From assembly GCA_048262715.1 (NCBI GenBank), contig JBLXEV010000015.1:1-64000 (forward strand): 64,000 bases of DNA, given 5' to 3'. Positions 1 to 7,330 of the stretch are shown here, piece by piece. Position numbers and translations under genes: made by a program. A model generated the notes under the pieces. That model was not told the DNA's origin. It worked only from the letters and a program-made list of their open reading frames with translations, and searched no databases. The DNA is from Albirhodobacter sp048262715. Lineage in GTDB: Bacteria; Pseudomonadota; Alphaproteobacteria; Rhodobacterales; Rhodobacteraceae. Positions within the stretch are counted from its first letter, which is position 1; each line of letters begins with the position of its first letter.

Positions 1-1197
1 TGCCCCCGCGCTGCCCGCCTCAAACCCCATCGCGCCCATCATCCCCGCCCAGCCCTCAAGGACCGACGCGAATGCCCCCGCGAAGGAGGCCTTGATTTTC
101 ATGCAGACGAGATCGATTTCCTCGCCCAAAAGCCCTGCCCCCATCTTGATCCGTTCCCAGACCTCAACGGCCACGTTCTTGACCAGCCCCATCGCAGTGC
201 CAAATGCGCCAGTGCTTTTGACCAACCGCGAGAACTGATGGATCATCTCACCTGCAGCAACGATCAGCACCCCGAAGCCAGTGCGGATTAACGCAACCCG
301 CAATGCCGCGAGTGCCCCCGAAAGCCGTAGTGTTCGCGCGATCGCCAGCGCCATTCCCGCCGCAAACTGCCCCATAAATGCGGCCCCCACAGCAATCGCA
401 TAGCTGGCAAGCCGCCCGAGTTGCTCACCGAGCACGCGGATTGTCTCACGCACCGGCCCGCCCTTTGCCATCACCGCCGCCAGCCCGCGCGCCACCGCAT
501 CCAATGCCGGCGCCAGCGCCACCGTGATCTGCGAGACTAGGCCATCCCCGATCAGACCAAGCGCCGAGATCGCATCATTCGCCTGCTCGATCTTCCCTGC
601 ATCCACCTCGCTGATCGCATAGCCGAGGCGGTCAATCTCCGCCGCCGCCTGCGCAATGGTTTTCGGATCAAGCCGCGTCATCAACAGCGAGCCTTCCTCG
701 CCGAAGAGCTGCCCCGCGATCGCGGCGCGCTGTGCGGCAGGGATGAACTTCTCGATCGCGCCATTGATGGCTGCAATCCGCTGATCAAGCGGCAGATCGA
801 TCAAGTCCTTGGCGTTGAGCTGAAGCTTTTTGAGCGCCTCCGCGACAGGGCCAGCGCCGCTCGCCGCTTGGCTTAGCCGACGCTGCAGATCCTTCGCCGA
901 TTGCTCAACCGATCCAAGGCTCACACCCGCCAGCTCGCCTGCCCGTTCCATGACCTGAAGCGAGGCCGAGGTGGTGCCAAGCGATTGCGCCATCTTTGCC
1001 TGCGCATCGATGTAATCCATCTGGTTCCGGATCGCCGCGCCCGAGAAGGCGAGACCGATTGCCCCTGCAAGCGGGGCGATCAGCTTCTTAATCTGTGAGG
1101 AGAAGCTGCTGGCATTGCCCTTCGCAGCGTTCAAACCTTGCCGGAACGCGGACCCGTCTAGCCCGAGGGTCGCGCGCAGCGCTGCAACTGTGGACAT
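1..1197 (-). CDS. phage tail tape measure protein, partial (C-terminus beyond left edge)
   Basis: An open frame of 399 codons runs off the left edge with no stop. The start ATG at 1197 lies 4 bases after the stop of the tail chaperone extension. The N-terminus (MSTVAALRATLGLDGSAF) and the following helical text (GLNAAKGNASSFSSQIKKL) match the usual opening of lambda-type tape measure proteins, which set tail length and help DNA pass into the cell. Residues from about 250 on are Ala/Gly-rich and hydrophobic, as expected for the membrane-active part. The position directly after the tail chaperone genes supports the call. The total length cannot be known from this window. Confidence 0.85.
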   Translation of the reverse strand, partial: MSTVAALRATLGLDGSAFRQGLNAAKGNASSFSSQIKKLIAPLAGAIGLAFSGAAIRNQMDYIDAQAKMAQSLGTTSASLQVMERAGELAGVSLGSVEQSAKDLQRRLSQAASGAGPVAEALKKLQLNAKDLIDLPLDQRIAAINGAIEKFIPAAQRAAIAGQLFGEEGSLLMTRLDPKTIAQAAAEIDRLGYAISEVDAGKIEQANDAISALGLIGDGLVSQITVALAPALDAVARGLAAVMAKGGPVRETIRVLGEQLGRLASYAIAVGAAFMGQFAAGMALAIARTLRLSGALAALRVALIRTGFGVLIVAAGEMIHQFSRLVKSTGAFGTAMGLVKNVAVEVWERIKMGAGLLGEEIDLVCMKIKASFAGAFASVLEGWAGMMGAMGFEAGSAGA

Positions 1198-1200
1198 GCT

Positions 1201-1584
1201 CTATCCTCTCATATTCAGATAATCGGCCATGGTGATGACGCCCACGCCCGCAGAGGCGCGTGCAAGCTGGCCCGCCAGCGCCTCAGGCGGAAGCGGTTCA
1301 GGCGGTGCGAGTTGCTGGATCTCGCGGATGTATTGGTTGAGCCCGTCGTGATCGACATGCGTGCCGACCCACGTCGCCTCGACCAGCGCGATCCGCTCGC
1401 GACGGGATCGCTGGGCGGCCCCCTCAACGTGGATCAGATAGAGGCGCGGGGTCAGAGACCAAAACGCGGCAGGGTCAAACCCCGCCGCGATGTAACCTTC
1501 CAGTAAAGAAGCGTAGCTCAGCGGCCCCGAAGTGTCTTTGGCGTCCGTGCTTTCGCCTTGCTCGTCTTCGTGGTCGCCGTCAGC
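1201..1584 (-). CDS. tail assembly chaperone -1 frameshift extension (lambda GT-like)
   Basis: This frame is open from the slippery site at 1584-1590 to a TAG at 1201-1203. It has no credible start codon of its own before the conserved text (GPLSYASLLEGYIAAGFDPA, then FWSLTPRLYLIHVEGAAQ). Reading A AAA AAG at codons 107-108 of the upstream chaperone and slipping back one base joins the two frames without a stop, giving a 235-aa fusion (108 + 127). In lambda the gpG-gpGT frameshift makes the two chaperone forms that load tape measure with tube subunits. Gene position, between tube/chaperone and tape measure, is the same here. The frameshift is inferred from sequence only. Confidence 0.75.
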   Translation of the reverse strand, partial: ADGDHEDEQGESTDAKDTSGPLSYASLLEGYIAAGFDPAAFWSLTPRLYLIHVEGAAQRSRRERIALVEATWVGTHVDHDGLNQYIREIQQLAPPEPLPPEALAGQLARASAGVGVITMADYLNMRG

Positions 1585-1907
1585 TTTTTTCCGCGAGGTT
1601 TGCCCTCATCGGGCATGGCAGCCGCGAAGGCCGAGGCAAGCGCCGACGCGACCTCCGACATCCCCTCACCAATCACACGACCCGCGTCGATCAAGGTCAT
1701 GTCCGAGTGGTGCGTCTGCAGCATCGCCCAGAGGAGCGCCCGCATGTCCGACAGCGAGCCGTTCCCCTTCTCCAACTGGTCCAAGCGCGTCTGGGCGTTC
1801 TCACCCACCTCGCCCTCGAACGCACAGAGCGCATTAAAATCGAGGATAAGCGTCAGCGGCTTGCCCTCGAACGTCAGGCGCACTTCGCCCTTCAACGATC
1901 CCGCCAT
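1518..1907 (-). CDS. phage tail assembly chaperone (gpG-like)
   Basis: A 129-aa protein whose start ATG overlaps the tail tube stop codon by one base (TAATG). The N-terminal half resembles phage and gene-transfer-agent tail assembly chaperones: a short beta segment (LKGEVRLTFEGKPLTLILDF) followed by helices. The C-terminus after residue 100 is Lys/Thr/Ala-rich and probably disordered, as expected for a zero-frame tail. Codons 106-108 (GGA AAA AAG) contain the probable -1 slip site that yields the longer form. No enzymatic function is expected. The protein should act transiently in tail assembly and be absent from the virion. Confidence 0.75.
   Translation of the reverse strand: MAGSLKGEVRLTFEGKPLTLILDFNALCAFEGEVGENAQTRLDQLEKGNGSLSDMRALLWAMLQTHHSDMTLIDAGRVIGEGMSEVASALASAFAAAMPDEGKPRGKKLTATTKTSKAKARTPKTLRGR
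1584..1590 (-). promoter_or_regulatory. programmed -1 frameshift slippery heptamer A AAA AAG
   Basis: On the minus strand the zero frame reads GGA AAA AAG CTG, so the heptamer A AAA AAG is in the correct phase for tandem -1 slippage. This is the same heptamer as in E. coli dnaX. A Shine-Dalgarno-like GAGGG (1603-1607) sits 12 bases upstream, near the distance at which the dnaX element stimulates slipping. No clear downstream pseudoknot was identified by eye. Confidence 0.75.
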
Positions 1908-2329
1908 TATGCGACCACCTCTGCCTTAACGCGGATCTTCGCCACCGACATCATCTTGCCTTTGGCGTTGATCCCCGTCGCACGGTAGTTTTTGACGTAA
2001 GCCGCCCATGTGCGGGCTTCCGCGCCAACCGCCTTGATCTCCAACAAGAAGTCCTCGCCAGAGACCCGCAAACTGGTCAGCAACACATCGGTATCGCTGC
2101 CGGGCGCGTATTGGATGTTGAGATCCCAATCGACAGCCTTCTTCATACCGGGGATGCTCTCTTCAGTATCGCCGGGGCTATTCAGATGCGTCACGTCGAT
2201 ATCGTCCGGCGTTTGGTCCGGCATATCGAACTCTTCCACCCCAACGATGGTTGTAAAGGTCGGCACTTCGCCCACGCCCGCGCGGACCGTCGAGCCATAC
2301 CCACGGGTCACGCCGCTACTTGCAGCCAT
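1907..2329 (-). CDS. phage major tail tube protein
   Basis: A 140-aa protein between the probable tail terminator and the tail chaperone, the place of gpV in lambda. The text shows the beta-rich pattern of siphophage tube proteins (VPTFTTIVGVEEFDMPDQ, then a DVTHLNSPGDTEESIPGMK segment common in tube subunits). It should polymerise into the non-contractile tail tube. Length is typical for the single-domain form without the Ig-like C-terminal domain of lambda gpV. Identification rests on family resemblance plus gene order. Confidence 0.8.
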   Translation of the reverse strand: MAASSGVTRGYGSTVRAGVGEVPTFTTIVGVEEFDMPDQTPDDIDVTHLNSPGDTEESIPGMKKAVDWDLNIQYAPGSDTDVLLTSLRVSGEDFLLEIKAVGAEARTWAAYVKNYRATGINAKGKMMSVAKIRVKAEVVA

Positions 2330-2388
2330 GTCACTCTCCTATGTTTTGAATGTGGATCGGGCGTACCCGACAGCATGAACCCGCGCCG

Positions 2389-2808
2389 CTAGGCCTCAGG
2401 CTCCAAGGGCCAGAACTCGGCCCTGAAGGTCATCTGCAACGTCCCGACGCGCTGTGCGCCGGAGCCGTCAATCGTCACCTCGGTATCGCTCAGCGTCACC
2501 ATGCGCTCCGGATCGGTCAGCAAGGCCGCAAGCACGATCCGCTCCACCGCCTCGCTATCGAGATCAAGCACGTCCTCGAGATCATCCCCGCCGAGGCGCT
2601 TGAGCACCACGATCACCTGCGTGGACCGTGTTGAGGTGCCATGCCCCTCGAGATCCTTGGTCTCGCGCGGCGTGGCCACCCCGAACACGGGCAACTCCTC
2701 CGGATCGATCTTCTGCGCCCAAGCAGAACGCGCTTTGAACGCGCCGAACTCTGGGCTGGCCAGCATCGCCGCCCGCACCAATGATCGGTAGACTGCACGG
2801 TAATGCAT
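2389..2808 (-). CDS. phage tail terminator / minor tail protein U-like
   Basis: A 139-aa protein whose ATG shares one base with the stop of the preceding head-tail joiner (TGATG). It lies exactly where gpU lies in lambda, just before the tube protein. The sequence is an alpha/beta mix with an acidic middle (GGDDLEDVLDLDSEAVERIV) and a strand-rich end (VTIDGSGAQRVGTLQMTFRAEF), consistent with gpU-like proteins that cap the tail and form the head-joining surface. The function comes mostly from position. Confidence 0.6.
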   Translation of the reverse strand: MHYRAVYRSLVRAAMLASPEFGAFKARSAWAQKIDPEELPVFGVATPRETKDLEGHGTSTRSTQVIVVLKRLGGDDLEDVLDLDSEAVERIVLAALLTDPERMVTLSDTEVTIDGSGAQRVGTLQMTFRAEFWPLEPEA

Positions 2809-3134
2809 CAGCCCACCTCCTCGAGCTCGCAGATAATGAAGAGATCACCGGCAGGCGAGATGCTGGGGCGACGGTTGATGACAGCATATGTTTTGCCGTC
2901 GCCCGGATCGATCACATCGCCCTTCACCGGGCTAATCCCGAGATCCTTCGGCACCCGCCAGATCGGCATCAACATCAGCACGTCATGCCCATCCGGACCT
3001 GAGGACACCGCCTCCTCATTGCGGAACACCGATGGGATGATCTGCGCCGCCCCGCCGCCAACCGGCTGATAGCTGACCGGATCACCAAACACATCGTTCA
3101 GCAATCCGGCCATGCCGCTAAACAGCTCGCGCAT
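2808..3134 (-). CDS. phage head-tail joining protein (gpFII-like)
   Basis: The frame is open further upstream, but that part is a shadow of the decoration gene. The ATG at 3134, one base after the decoration protein stop, starts the protein-like text MRELFSGMAGLLNDVFGDPV and gives 108 aa, close to lambda gpFII (117 aa). GDPVSYQPVGGGAAQIIPSVF followed by a strand-rich C-terminus fits the gpFII/Phage_attach family, which plugs the portal vertex and accepts the tail. Its place after capsid and decoration genes and before the tail terminator agrees. Confidence 0.65.
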   Translation of the reverse strand: MRELFSGMAGLLNDVFGDPVSYQPVGGGAAQIIPSVFRNEEAVSSGPDGHDVLMLMPIWRVPKDLGISPVKGDVIDPGDGKTYAVINRRPSISPAGDLFIICELEEVG

Positions 3135-3135
3135 C

Positions 3136-3486
3136 TTACGAGGTGACGGCTTCTGGTGTCGAGCCGTTGAGGCGGACGGTACCTGTCGAGGACGGGTTGG
3201 CCGCAACAACGATAGCGGCCCCGATAAACAGGTTCCCAGCAGTAGTTGCCGAGGTGGCCAGAGCGGTTGCCGGATCGACATAGATCGCGTCACCCTCCTC
3301 CCACGCCTCCGCAGCAACCTTTTCGAGATCAAAGACGCCTTCCAGCATCACCTCGACCGGATCGCCTTCAAGCGCGTCATGCTGAGCGACACCGCAGAGC
3401 ACACCCGCCACAACGAGACCTCCGCCGAGCACATCAGCGGTCGCGGTCAGGGAAATCCCGTGACCTTTCTGCACAAAGTTTTTCAT
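3136..3486 (-). CDS. capsid decoration/cement protein, DUF2190 family
   Basis: A 116-aa Ala/Val/Gly-rich beta protein starting MKNFVQKGHGISLTATADV with the DUF2190 pattern: an N-terminal strand, a VLCGVAQHDALEGDPVEVML core, then EGDAIYVDPATA and a C-terminal strand. DUF2190 proteins decorate Mu/lambda-like heads. It sits immediately after the capsid gene, where lambda gpD-type functions are found. A hairpin at 3521-3540 lies between the two genes and may tune their ratio. Confidence 0.75.
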   Translation of the reverse strand: MKNFVQKGHGISLTATADVLGGGLVVAGVLCGVAQHDALEGDPVEVMLEGVFDLEKVAAEAWEEGDAIYVDPATALATSATTAGNLFIGAAIVVAANPSSTGTVRLNGSTPEAVTS

Positions 3487-3520
3487 ACCGATTTCCTATG
3501 ATTGGGTTTCAGAATGACGA

Positions 3521-3540
3521 AGGGCGCCCAAAGGCGCCCT
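3521..3540 (-). terminator. intercistronic GC hairpin after the capsid gene
   Basis: AGGGCGCC (3521-3528) and GGCGCCCT (3533-3540) form a perfect 8-bp stem with a 4-base loop between the capsid and decoration genes. On the minus strand it is followed by TCGTC rather than a U-tract, so partial termination or mRNA stabilisation of the capsid message is more likely than full termination. Confidence 0.5.
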
Positions 3541-3566
3541 ATCGTCAGAGATCAGGATCCGGCGAT

Positions 3567-5627
3567 TTACGCGCCGGCGTTCTTGTAGCCACCGCGGAAG
3601 TCAGCCGCGCCCATCCCGAAGTCATGCTCCAAGGTCATCGAGAACCCTTGCGTGCCGAACGGTTCTTCCGTGCGCAGGCGCGGTGCCTCGGCCCCATCAA
3701 GGAACCCGTAAACCCAGCAAGGGTTCGCAGCGCTCAGCAAATACCACGCATTGCCCGAAATCTCGTTTGTCACGACCGGGGTCAACTTTTGTCCAATCGG
3801 ATTTACATCCTGCACAGAAGTTGGCGTGATAGCCGCAACAAACATTTCTGCTTCGGTTTCCTTATCGGGGCCACAAAGCAAGATCTTTGGTGCGTTGCCC
3901 ATGATGCTGTTGCCATCAACAGACTTTTGCTTGCGCATCGCGGCGCGGCCCAGAGAGACGCTTTGCGTGGTGATCGCCGCCGCCGCCCCCGCGAGGTTCT
4001 TGTGGTCCGCGTGGAAGATCGCCTTGCCGTCCGCCATTTGCGCAGCGAGCGCGAAGGCATAGAAGGTTTTCTCCTCAAAGAAAGCGACCGTTTCGCCGTA
4101 GCTCGACAGCACCTCGTCAATTGCGCCCAGATCATCATTGATGATCATTTGGCGGCTGATCGTGACGCCGACAGCATAGGAGCTGATCATCGCCTGCTCG
4201 CCGCTTTCCCCGAAGGTGCCCCATTTGATCTCGCCAGTCTCGGAGATCGGCTTGAGCATCGGGAAATCACCGGTCCGCACCAACGGCATCGGGCGGAAAT
4301 CGCGGAAGTTCTTCTGTTTCGCGATTGCACGATAGGTCGGGCTGGCGAGCGCATAGCGGTCCAGAAGCTGCTTATTCAATGCATTCTGGAAGATCGCAGG
4401 GAAGTCGCTGGTGGCATGGCTCGCGTCCATCATCACCTGCATCCGCTGGCCAGCCGAGCGGATCTGACCACGGTGCCCAATGCAGGATGCAGCCATTTCA
4501 ACCAGAGACTGGCCCATATAGGGGCGTGCAGCCGCCGATACATCAGAAGCCCCCGAAAGCTGCGCGACGATAGCCGCCGACATTGCCGTGCGGCGGGTGT
4601 CGCGCTCATCGCGCAGGATCCGCGCGCGCGGCGCATGGTTGGTCATCTTCACCTTGGAACCTTTTCCGTTCAACTCCGCGACAGCCTCGCGGCAGGTCAG
4701 GCCACGGGCGAGGAAATCCGCCGCGCGGTCACTGGACAGCCCCTGACGGGCGCACATCCTCACGATTGCCAGAGCTTCGGGCGCGCCCTCTTCCTCGGCC
4801 TCGGCTTCATCGTCCCCTTCGGCCTCAACATCCGTATCGTCGGACGCGCTGGCCTCGATCTCGGTGTCATCCGAGGCGGTTTCAACGTCATCTTCCTCGG
4901 CATCGCCTTCGGTGGTGTCATCCGAAGCGGTAGCCACCGTGATTTTCTGTTTAGCCATAGGCTTCTCCTTTTTAATTTTGGAATTGGAGGCCCCCGCCAT
5001 CATGGCGAAGACCGATGCGCGTGCCCGTTTCGAGCGCAGTTCGCCCGCTTGTGCCTGCAAATTCGCAGGGGCTTTGGTATAGAGCCGATAATCGAAAGCC
5101 GCGGGGGCCGTCTCATCGCCATCGCCCTCAGCGTTGGTCGCAAAACCTGCCTCCACGGCGCTGGGGCCGTCGAAATAGGTCTCGGATTTCATGATTTCGC
5201 GCGCCTCTTCGATCCCGATCGAAGCGCGCTTGGCGTAGATGCCCGCATAGGCGTTCGCGATAACCTGAAGGCCTTTGGCTGCCTGCAGATGATCCTCCTC
5301 GGTGCCACGGCCCTCAACATACCAAGAGGCCGGATCGTGGATCATCATCACCGCGCCCATCGACATGGTGATCGTGTCGCCCGCCATCGCAACAAGGCTG
5401 GCGGCCGAGGCCGCAATGCCCTCGACAATCACGGTCACAGGCCCATCGTACCCGCGCAACGCGGTGTAGATCGCCTGCCCTTCGGTCGCGATGCCGCCGC
5501 CCGAGTTGAGGCGCACCGTCAACGGGCCAGATAGCCCCGCGAGCTGATCGCGCACCTGCTTGGCCGTGAAGTATTCCTCCTCCCAGAAGGAGGAACCCAC
5601 CGTGCCGTAAAGAAGCAGCTCATTCAT
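3567..5627 (-). CDS. ClpP-like prohead protease fused to major capsid protein
   Basis: A 686-aa two-domain protein. Residues 1-200 are a ClpP/S49-like serine protease: NSGGG at 42-45, the nucleophile region GIAASAAS with probable Ser74, and HD at 97-98 as the catalytic His candidate. Residues 225-295 are a strongly acidic Asp/Glu/Ala/Thr linker that could act as scaffold. Residues 340-686 are a Mu/HK97-type major capsid domain (RQMIINDDLGAIDEV, FHADHKNL, VYGFLDGAEAPRL). Such protease-capsid fusions are known in some prophages. In lambda the protease/scaffold and capsid are separate genes. Self-processing would release the mature capsid subunit. The start overlaps the portal end by 8 bases. 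Confidence 0.88.
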   Translation of the reverse strand: MNELLLYGTVGSSFWEEEYFTAKQVRDQLAGLSGPLTVRLNSGGGIATEGQAIYTALRGYDGPVTVIVEGIAASAASLVAMAGDTITMSMGAVMMIHDPASWYVEGRGTEEDHLQAAKGLQVIANAYAGIYAKRASIGIEEAREIMKSETYFDGPSAVEAGFATNAEGDGDETAPAAFDYRLYTKAPANLQAQAGELRSKRARASVFAMMAGASNSKIKKEKPMAKQKITVATASDDTTEGDAEEDDVETASDDTEIEASASDDTDVEAEGDDEAEAEEEGAPEALAIVRMCARQGLSSDRAADFLARGLTCREAVAELNGKGSKVKMTNHAPRARILRDERDTRRTAMSAAIVAQLSGASDVSAAARPYMGQSLVEMAASCIGHRGQIRSAGQRMQVMMDASHATSDFPAIFQNALNKQLLDRYALASPTYRAIAKQKNFRDFRPMPLVRTGDFPMLKPISETGEIKWGTFGESGEQAMISSYAVGVTISRQMIINDDLGAIDEVLSSYGETVAFFEEKTFYAFALAAQMADGKAIFHADHKNLAGAAAAITTQSVSLGRAAMRKQKSVDGNSIMGNAPKILLCGPDKETEAEMFVAAITPTSVQDVNPIGQKLTPVVTNEISGNAWYLLSAANPCWVYGFLDGAEAPRLRTEEPFGTQGFSMTLEHDFGMGAADFRGGYKNAGA

Positions 5628-7119
5628 CTGTTTTGGTCTCCTTCGGTTTTACTTGAGGGCTGCGCCCGAGGTCTGACCTCGGATCACTGTCAAAGATCAG
5701 GTCGAGCGCGTCGGCCTCCACGCGATCCTGCGCGATCTCCTCGAGGAGACGTTCCGGATCGACGCCGAGCTGACGCACGACTTGCTGCCGTGATGCGAAG
5801 CCAGCGCGCACCGCCTCTTGCAGCGCGGAAAACTCGCGGGCCGGATCAACGATAACGCGGCGTGGCGGCACCCAGCTGACAAAGAGATCATCCCAGATGT
5901 CATCCGGAATGCCTGCCTCAGACATTTCTTCCGCATCCACCGCCGCCCATGCGTCGATGAAGCGCTTGCCAATCGGGTGCAGCAATTGCGGGATCAGCAT
6001 CAGCCACTGCCAAACGCTGACGTTCTGATCCATCTCGATCCGCCCCATACGGGCGGAACTGAAATTCACCTGTGCAAGATCGCCGCTCAGCGCCTCGTAG
6101 CTCAGCCCCATCCCAGCTGCGACAGAGCGCAGAACCGACCGCGTAAACTCGTCGTAGCCTTCAACGCCGGGAGGCGCTGCGAACTTCACGTCCTCACCGT
6201 CACCCAGATCATAGATCATGCCTGGCATGATGGTGTCGGGAACTGCGCGGGCCGTTCCCGCATCACCGAGCACGCGGAACGCCGCGAAACATGCCGCGAT
6301 TTTCTGACGCATCAATTGCGCATCTTCATGATCATCGAGATCTTGAAGCCGCAACATCACCGGCGCAAACCATGTCACCCCGCGCTGCTGACCAGGGCGA
6401 TCCATCCGGTAAATGTGCAAGAGCTCTTCGGCAGGAACCCGTTCAGAAATCCCTCGTCGCATTCCGGGCGACCAATCACCGCCCGGATGCTCCGGAAACA
6501 GCCAATAGGCCACGCGACGTTTCTCTGCGTCATACTCGATCCCGTCTCGGATCTCCCCCCCATCGGCTGCAAACGACAGCTTGGATGTGTCGAGATAATC
6601 GGGTTCCAGCACGTCAAGTTCCAAAGGCAACGAGCCTTTGGCATCGCCGCCAGGGTAGAAGCGAATGAGGCATTCGCCCGCATCAACAACCGTGTTCATC
6701 ACGAGGCGCTGCAACCCGTAGAGGTTGTTCCGCTTCTGGCGGTCAATCTCGACCGTGTCGAACAGTGCTTCGATCCGTGCCAGCCCCTTTGCACGGATCC
6801 TCTTGGCCAGATCATCGCTTAGCTTGCGACCCGCGCGGATCTGCACCTTGGGCAAGATCCCGTCGCCTACGACATTGCCCGAAATCACCGCCTGCGCCCG
6901 CGTGGCGAAGGGTGTGTTGCGCACCATGTCGCGCGAGTATGCGGCCATCATCTGGCGCTTGCGCGAGGCGGCATCGGCATCCGTCCGATCCCCGCGGATA
7001 CTGCTGGACCGACGTCCGACCGTAGCCGCATCGTAATGTGCCACCACCGCGCGCGACCGCGCACGCCCCTCCGCCCACCGGGGCGCAACCGCCACGATAG
7101 CCCGTTCAATCAAGTTCAT
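5620..7119 (-). CDS. phage portal protein (lambda gpB-type)
   Basis: A 499-aa lambda-family portal. I chose the ATG at 7119 (MNLIERAIVAVAPRWAEGRAR), 4 bases after the gpW stop, over an upstream start inside gpW. Recognisable parts are the N-terminal AHYDAATVGRR, the RNTPFATRAQAVISGNVVGDGI segment and the core FAPPGVEGYDEFTRSVLRS/AGMGLSYEALSGDLAQVNFSS that is diagnostic of Phage_portal_2 proteins. Twelve copies should form the DNA channel at one capsid vertex and dock the terminase. The 3' end overlaps the protease-capsid gene, so the two are probably translationally coupled. Confidence 0.9.
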   Translation of the reverse strand: MNLIERAIVAVAPRWAEGRARSRAVVAHYDAATVGRRSSSIRGDRTDADAASRKRQMMAAYSRDMVRNTPFATRAQAVISGNVVGDGILPKVQIRAGRKLSDDLAKRIRAKGLARIEALFDTVEIDRQKRNNLYGLQRLVMNTVVDAGECLIRFYPGGDAKGSLPLELDVLEPDYLDTSKLSFAADGGEIRDGIEYDAEKRRVAYWLFPEHPGGDWSPGMRRGISERVPAEELLHIYRMDRPGQQRGVTWFAPVMLRLQDLDDHEDAQLMRQKIAACFAAFRVLGDAGTARAVPDTIMPGMIYDLGDGEDVKFAAPPGVEGYDEFTRSVLRSVAAGMGLSYEALSGDLAQVNFSSARMGRIEMDQNVSVWQWLMLIPQLLHPIGKRFIDAWAAVDAEEMSEAGIPDDIWDDLFVSWVPPRRVIVDPAREFSALQEAVRAGFASRQQVVRQLGVDPERLLEEIAQDRVEADALDLIFDSDPRSDLGRSPQVKPKETKTDE

Positions 7120-7123
7120 TGGC

Positions 7124-7330
7124 TTAGCCCTTTCGGTAGCTTGGGTAGTGCTGGCCTGAGCCGCTGCGCATCCCAAGGCTGCGCTCCATCAAGGCTTTCG
7201 TCCGAAGCATCTCATCAAGGCTTCGGAACGAGACCTCTTCGCCATTCCCCAACTTCAAGCTGGTCACGCCCTTCGCGATCATGCCGCACAGCGTCTGGTA
7301 GTCTTTCTGTGTGAAGTCGCTCACAGCCAT
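7124..7330 (-). CDS. gpW-like head completion protein
   Basis: A 68-aa protein. The ATG at 7330 is preceded on the minus strand by GGGAG with 5-base spacing and overlaps the terminase end by 10 bases, so I prefer it to the start 21 bases upstream. It has two helices around a small beta hairpin (LKLGNGEEVSFRSLDEMLR), the fold and size of lambda gpW, which sits between portal and gpFII and is needed before tails attach. The terminase-gpW-portal order matches lambda. Confidence 0.8.
   Translation of the reverse strand: MAVSDFTQKDYQTLCGMIAKGVTSLKLGNGEEVSFRSLDEMLRTKALMERSLGMRSGSGQHYPSYRKG

Noticed and set aside
3246..5534. 762-codon plus-strand frame opposite the protease-capsid gene
   Set aside because: Antisense shadow: Arg/His-rich, no motif, no ribosome-binding site. 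The minus-strand gene is well supported.
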